Assembly (NCBI GenBank): GCA_002085115.1
Contig: MZGQ01000003.1
Coordinates: 1 to 64,000, forward strand
Reading direction: 5' to 3'
From: Desulfococcus sp. 4484_241
GTDB lineage: Bacteria > Desulfobacterota > Desulfobacteria > Desulfobacterales > Desulfosudaceae
DNA: 64,000 nt
The position numbers were made by a program, and so were the translations under genes. The notes below the pieces were generated by a model that worked only from the letters and a program-made list of their open reading frames with translations, was not told where the DNA came from and did not search any database. Below are positions 59,838 through 64,000 of the stretch, one piece after another. Numbering within the stretch: position 1 is the stretch's first letter; every line of letters starts with the position of its first letter.

Positions 59838-60742
59838 TTTGCTGATGCCGTTTTTATAATTTTCGATATGTTGTAAAGGTTTTCCAGCCAGTTTTCCGCA
59901 AGCGGGTCAGCCACAGCGATTTTTCCGCCTATTGCGTCTGCTATTGCCCTCGCGCTTTTCGATGAGAACTGCGGCTGCACCAGTATGACACGAAGGCCGG
60001 TTTTTTTTGCATAATCGATCAGCTCTTTCATCCGGGCCGGTTTGGGTTCCTTACCCTCGGCCTGTACAGGCACCTGGGTCAACCCGTAAGCATCAGCAAA
60101 GTAACCCCAGCAGGGATGGAACACCATAAAGCATGATCCGGCCGCGTCATCGAAAAGCGCCCGAAGCTCCCTGTCAAGAGCATCTATACGATCCATAAAC
60201 TCCTTGCCGTTTTTTGTGTAAGCATGAGCATTGACCGGATCAGCATTTTTCAGAGCCGCTATTACTGTTGACACCTGCTTTTTCACCAACGGTGGGGAGA
60301 GCCATATATGGGGATCGTAGCCGTTTTGGCAGTTTCCATCCTGCCTCTTGACGATTTCAACCGGTCCGGATGTCATACACCGTTTTTTAATGTTTTTATC
60401 GGTATGAATGATTGTCATCTTCGGGTTTGCCGCTGCGATCCTGTCAAGCCACGCCCGTTCAAAAGGAACGCCTATCGCAAAGTATAGCCTGGCCGCAGAC
60501 AGGGCGGTCATCTGGCCCGGCCTTGGTTCGTAGGTGGCAGGATTGGCGCCTGGCGGAACCATGACCTTGACATCCACAAGACCGTGGCCCACCTGTTTTA
60601 TAAAGTATTTCTGGGGCGTGATGCTTACAAACACGGTCAGGCGGCCCGCAGCCATGGCTGGCACGCATAAAATCAAAAGCACCGCTGCCGATACCAGACA
60701 GCGTGTTACTGTTTTTGCTGCTTTGTCCTTTACGTCCGTCAT
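59822..60742 (-). CDS. Zinc/manganese ABC transporter substrate-binding protein (ZnuA-like)
   Basis: VFVSITPQKYFIKQVGHGLVDVKVMVPPGANPATYEPRPGQM; DPHIWLSPPLVK; MVFHPCWGYFADAYGL. Confidence 0.93.
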   Translation of the reverse strand: MTDVKDKAAKTVTRCLVSAAVLLILCVPAMAAGRLTVFVSITPQKYFIKQVGHGLVDVKVMVPPGANPATYEPRPGQMTALSAARLYFAIGVPFERAWLDRIAAANPKMTIIHTDKNIKKRCMTSGPVEIVKRQDGNCQNGYDPHIWLSPPLVKKQVSTVIAALKNADPVNAHAYTKNGKEFMDRIDALDRELRALFDDAAGSCFMVFHPCWGYFADAYGLTQVPVQAEGKEPKPARMKELIDYAKKTGLRVILVQPQFSSKSARAIADAIGGKIAVADPLAENWLENLYNISKIIKTASAKCPRL

Positions 60743-60974
60743 GAGCACCCCGTCGAAAGTTGCAACTCCAAGGTTATATTTATAGTTGATTGCGTAAAAC
60801 ATGACAACGGTTTAAGTGGTCTTTAAATAGATATCTCTTTTCAGGCCTTCTGTATTTGGTCAACCAAAAACAGGCAGCGGATTTTATTTTTTTGCAACAT
60901 CATATTGATAATAAGGCTGTTTTGAGCAATAGTGGTGGACGGGTCTTTGCTAACAGCCACCGGTTACTGAAAAT

Positions 60975-62405
60975 ATGGTAAACAAGCGAATCTTTGATTT
61001 TTGGCAAAGGCGGCCGGAGCTTGAGGCACGACTGCCGGGCGGTGGTTCGGCCATGGCAGGCCGGCGCTCAATCCTGATCAGATTCGGCCTTTTTTTGTTC
61101 CTGGTGGCTGTATGGCTTGTGGTGATGGCCAGGCCGCTTCGTCTTCTGTTCATATATTCTTTTCCGCCCAGGCTTTTTTTCAAGGATTTTATGCAGGAGT
61201 GGCTTATAGCAAAGGCGGTTATAAACCATATGAATCCCTATCTGCCGCTTGCCGATCTTGCCAAAATTTTTTTCAGGCCTCAGCCATCTGCCATAGGGTT
61301 GGGCCTTCCGTCCTCTCATCCACCGCCGGTGGTTTTCATTGCATTACCGTTTGGCTTGTTGGAGTATCAGCAGGCTGCCCAGGTCTGGATGGTTTGTGAG
61401 ATTGCCTGCATCGTTGCTTCAAGTTATATAGTGCTTGTCTGGTGGCAGGGCAGGCGGCCTTCTCCGGTTTCCCTGGTTTTGATGGTTTTGCTGTTGATGG
61501 TGTTTGCCCCTTTCTGGGAAGACCTGTTGTACGGGCAACTATCCTCTTTGCTGTTGCTGCTTTTGCTTTGTGTGTGGCGTTCAAGCAGGCAGACCCTTGC
61601 CGGGGTTTTTCTTGGTACGGCTCTTTCCCTTAAACTTATGGGCGCTCCTGTCCTGCTGTTTTTCCTGGTTCGCAAAAAGTGGCGATGTGCTGGTGTTGCG
61701 CTTGGTGTTTTCATCCTTTTCAACCTTGCGGCTGCCGTGGTGATGGGTTTTGAGCATGTCATCTATTACTATCGTTTAGTTGCCGGCAGCATTGCATGGA
61801 TCCATCTGCTGGTTGAATGGAACTGTTCAATATGGACCCTTGGGTGGAGGCTGTTTGCCGGTGTGCAGGGGCCTTTTATGCAAAGCAGCATCATTTTGCC
61901 TCTGTTCCGGCTTCCAGGCATTGCACCGTATGTTTCAATGGTGTTGCTCGCAGGTATCATGGCGGCCGGACTGCTGCTGGCTGTAAGGGCAAGGGACAGG
62001 GACGTGTCATACGCCCTGCTTTTTTGCCTGACCGCTGCATCAGGGCCGATAATGTGGATGCATTATCTGGTGCTGCTTCTTTTGCCGTTTGCCGTTGCCC
62101 TGCGGTATCTGAAGAATTTCGGGTTTTTGAAGGTCCCCACGGCCCTGTGGGTGCTGCTTCTGATTGCATTGACAGTTCCCGATTATGCGCTGGCCAACAT
62201 GTTGGACCATTTTAACATAAACCGGCATGCCAGCGGACCGGTCACACTTTCGTTCTGGGCGGGGCTGTTTACCCTGGTGCCACTGGCAGTCACTCTGGCT
62301 CTTATTGCGCTGGTGGCATGGTTGGCAAGGAGCCGGCCTGGGTATAATGATTCAAAAGGATCCAGATCTGTTTTTGATTCTTGCCTGCAAAAGCATGACA
62401 GATGA
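60975..62405 (+). CDS. Multi-TM glycosyltransferase 87/DUF2029-like protein
   Basis: About 10 hydrophobic segments; DFMQEWLIAKAVINHMNPYLPLADLAKIF; SSHPPPVVFIALPFGLL. Confidence 0.8.
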   Translation: MVNKRIFDFWQRRPELEARLPGGGSAMAGRRSILIRFGLFLFLVAVWLVVMARPLRLLFIYSFPPRLFFKDFMQEWLIAKAVINHMNPYLPLADLAKIFFRPQPSAIGLGLPSSHPPPVVFIALPFGLLEYQQAAQVWMVCEIACIVASSYIVLVWWQGRRPSPVSLVLMVLLLMVFAPFWEDLLYGQLSSLLLLLLLCVWRSSRQTLAGVFLGTALSLKLMGAPVLLFFLVRKKWRCAGVALGVFILFNLAAAVVMGFEHVIYYYRLVAGSIAWIHLLVEWNCSIWTLGWRLFAGVQGPFMQSSIILPLFRLPGIAPYVSMVLLAGIMAAGLLLAVRARDRDVSYALLFCLTAASGPIMWMHYLVLLLLPFAVALRYLKNFGFLKVPTALWVLLLIALTVPDYALANMLDHFNINRHASGPVTLSFWAGLFTLVPLAVTLALIALVAWLARSRPGYNDSKGSRSVFDSCLQKHDR

Positions 62406-62474
62406 ATATTTGTGAGGGGTGACTGTTTTTTGTTCCATGGCTGGCAAGGCATTGGATTAATCTGCATTTGTAGC

Positions 62475-62512
62475 AAAAGGGCACCCGGCAGCCTGGCCTG
62501 CGGCGCCCCTCA
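62475..62512 (-). terminator. Putative rho-independent terminator of the peroxiredoxin gene (contains 30-bp direct repeat copy 1)
   Basis: Minus strand GGGGCGCCGCAGGCCAGGCTGCCGGGTGCCCTTTT; repeat AAAAGGGCACCCGGCAGCCTGGCCTGCGGC at 62475-62504. Confidence 0.55.
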
Positions 62513-62685
62513 CAAAATTGCGGCCCGGGGCGTTGCCGGAAGATTGGGGCGGCTCAATTTTTACGACCGAAAATGGCTCAGGTTTAAACGACCGTTGACA
62601 CCTCAACCTTTTTCCCTATACACGCAAAGGCCCCGCGGCTTCTTGAACCATGGACTAATTTTTTGTTTAGGCCTAACAGCACCCA

Positions 62686-63279
62686 TCAAGGCTTCCAAAC
62701 TTCCCAGACCTTGCCCACCAGTGCCGGACCGGGCGTGAGCGTGGTCTGCCCTGGCTGCCATCCCGACGGCGTTACCTCCCCGGTGGCATGCACGTGCTGG
62801 AATGCCTTGATTTGCCGAATCAACTCCTCAGGATTCCTGCCTACCTCAGGAGTCAGCACTTCCATTGCGCGAATTACAAAATCCGGATCAATGATAAACC
62901 GTCCACGAATGTCTGCCCCGGCGGCCTCGTCGTATACTCCATAAATCGCACCTATCTTCCCGCCAGCGTCTGAAAGCATTGGGAAAGGAACCCCTCCGCT
63001 GACCATCTTGGACAGCTCCTGCTTTTGCCAGATTTTGTGAACAAATCGGCTGTCTGTACTTACCGCCATCACTTCCACCCCAAGAGCCTTGATCTCGTCA
63101 TAAAGGGCGGCGACCGCCGCCAATTCAGTTGGTCAAACGAACGTGAAGTCGCCCGGGTAGAAGCAGAGCACAATCCATTTGCCTTTATAATCAGATAGCT
63201 TAATCGTCTGGAACCCTGTCCCTTCAACGTAGGCATTGGCCTCAAAATCAACAGCTCCCTGCCCAACTCTTGCTAACAT
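62686..63279 (-). CDS. prxU: Selenocysteine-containing peroxiredoxin (in-frame TGA at 63133-63135 read as Sec)
   Basis: [41 protein letters not shown] exactly at the peroxidatic Cys site; AAGGAGG upstream of ATG 63279; SECIS-like hairpin downstream. Confidence 0.88.
63106..63121 (-). promoter_or_regulatory. Bacterial SECIS-like hairpin
   Basis: Minus strand GGCGGC-GGTC-GCCGCC, starting 11 nt after TGA; loop GGTC begins 18 nt after the TGA. Confidence 0.75.
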
Positions 63280-63503
63280 TCTGTCCTCCTTAATCGTAGT
63301 TGCTTCAGGTGAGACTGGTGTGGGCAAAATTGGCCCATGTGCAGATTTGACACAACCATTTTTGAGATCTGACACCTTAACCTCCCTATCTTGTTAATAT
63401 GTTTTTTTCAGCGGGCTAACGGCGGCAATTAAGCGAAATTGATCCGGCGCAAAAATTGCTGAAAGTCAAAATAATTTCTATGCGGGGGGGGGTAATTTCC
63501 CTC

Positions 63504-63528
63504 GAATATTAATATAGATTTAATATTC
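63504..63528. promoter_or_regulatory. Perfect 9-bp dyad GAATATTAA-N7-TTAATATTC, possible operator
   Basis: Inverted repeat in AT-rich intergenic DNA upstream of the minus-strand peroxiredoxin gene. Confidence 0.35.
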
Positions 63529-63641
63529 CACCACTTGTTTTCGATTATCATGCTCAAAGCCGTTTTTGTCAATAAGTAAATTATCCTTTATTATAATAAT
63601 AAATTATAGGAATGGGCATGCCCAAAATAAAAGAACCAAAA

Positions 63642-63671
63642 AAAAGGGCACCCGGCAGCCTGGCCTGCGGC
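63642..63671 (-). repeat. 30-bp direct repeat copy 2 (terminator-like hairpin followed by T8 on minus strand)
   Basis: AAAAGGGCACCCGGCAGCCTGGCCTGCGGC identical to 62475-62504. Confidence 0.75.
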
Positions 63672-64000
63672 ATCTCCCGGTTGCGGCTGCATGGAGTAAA
63701 AACCGCACCGGCATAAAAATGAGGAGCGGCTGGTGAAGGGCTCGTGGCAGAGATGGGCAGCCCTGCTCATTGAAAATTTTGGCGCCATCTTGACACGGGT
63801 CCTGCGACTTGTGAAGATGTGGGTAATTTGACGCTTGCATTTTCCTGTTATTCTTGGCTGCCATGCCGGGATTGTCGCTCTTTGTAAAACCATGGTACAA
63901 CAGGAGGTGCGGGAGGTGTTTTTTATTTGTTACAGGAACAAGCGAAGGTCAAAAAGCATAAAGGATGGTGTGACATGAACAGGTCCCAAATAAAACTTGT

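Noticed and set aside
60803-60974. Zur box between znuA-like gene and the GT87-like gene
   Set aside because: AT-rich sequence present but no convincing palindrome matching a known Zur consensus.
62412-62738. 108-aa plus-strand ORF downstream of the GT87-like gene
   Set aside because: Runs through the repeat/terminator region and into the antisense of prxU; no homology-like motifs.
63123-63135. Peroxiredoxin as two genes or a nonsense pseudogene
   Set aside because: The stop is TGA exactly at the catalytic Cys, frame is unchanged on both sides, and a correctly spaced SECIS-like hairpin follows; Sec decoding is the simpler reading.
63282-63375. GTG at 63375 as the peroxiredoxin start
   Set aside because: The preceding GGGAGG is plausible, but [20 protein letters not shown] at ATG 63279 with AAGGAGG matches typical peroxiredoxin N-termini better; not fully excluded.
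63591-63900. ORFs of ~100 aa on the minus strand (63591-63893, 63604-63900)
   Set aside because: Overlap each other in different frames and cover the repeat/terminator hairpin; no domain or clear RBS.

Overview
The window looks like a contiguous piece of a Desulfobacterota/deltaproteobacterium-like chromosome (inferred from gene order; not searched). (1) 1-23.3 kb is an accessory region. It holds the 3' ~11.7 kb of a giant repeat-rich surface protein gene (>=3.9k codons, split into three ORFs by two frame breaks), followed co-directionally by DUF3467-fusion protein, radical SAM, a paralogue of the fusion's second half, SAM methyltransferase, stand-alone DUF3467 protein, GAF-HlyD fusion, PqqD-like/M50 protease/HlyD fusion, a shortened SecA-like ATPase, and a periplasmic adaptor. 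I see no type I ABC ATPase or TpsB/autotransporter barrel. I propose this as a candidate uncharacterised export/maturation system for the giant protein. (2) 23.5-40.9 kb: tRNA-Pro(GGG), PiT phosphate transporter plus PhoU-like partner, deaminase, two-component genes, a ZraP/ZraS/ZraR-like locus with a consensus sigma54 promoter, lipase, transglutaminase, aminotransferase, LD-carboxypeptidase, and a decayed serine hydrolase. (3) 41.2-58.2 kb: mreBCD-mrdA-rodA-bactofilin-atpF'FHAGDC-NTP transferase-zapB-zapA-6S RNA-rny-tyrS. (4) 58.2-64 kb: Zn/Mn ABC transporter, GT87-like membrane protein, and a peroxiredoxin that the ORF track splits at an in-frame TGA at the peroxidatic Cys position. A SECIS-like hairpin follows the TGA, so this is read as a selenoprotein. 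All calls are from reading the sequence and supplied translations; no searches were run.
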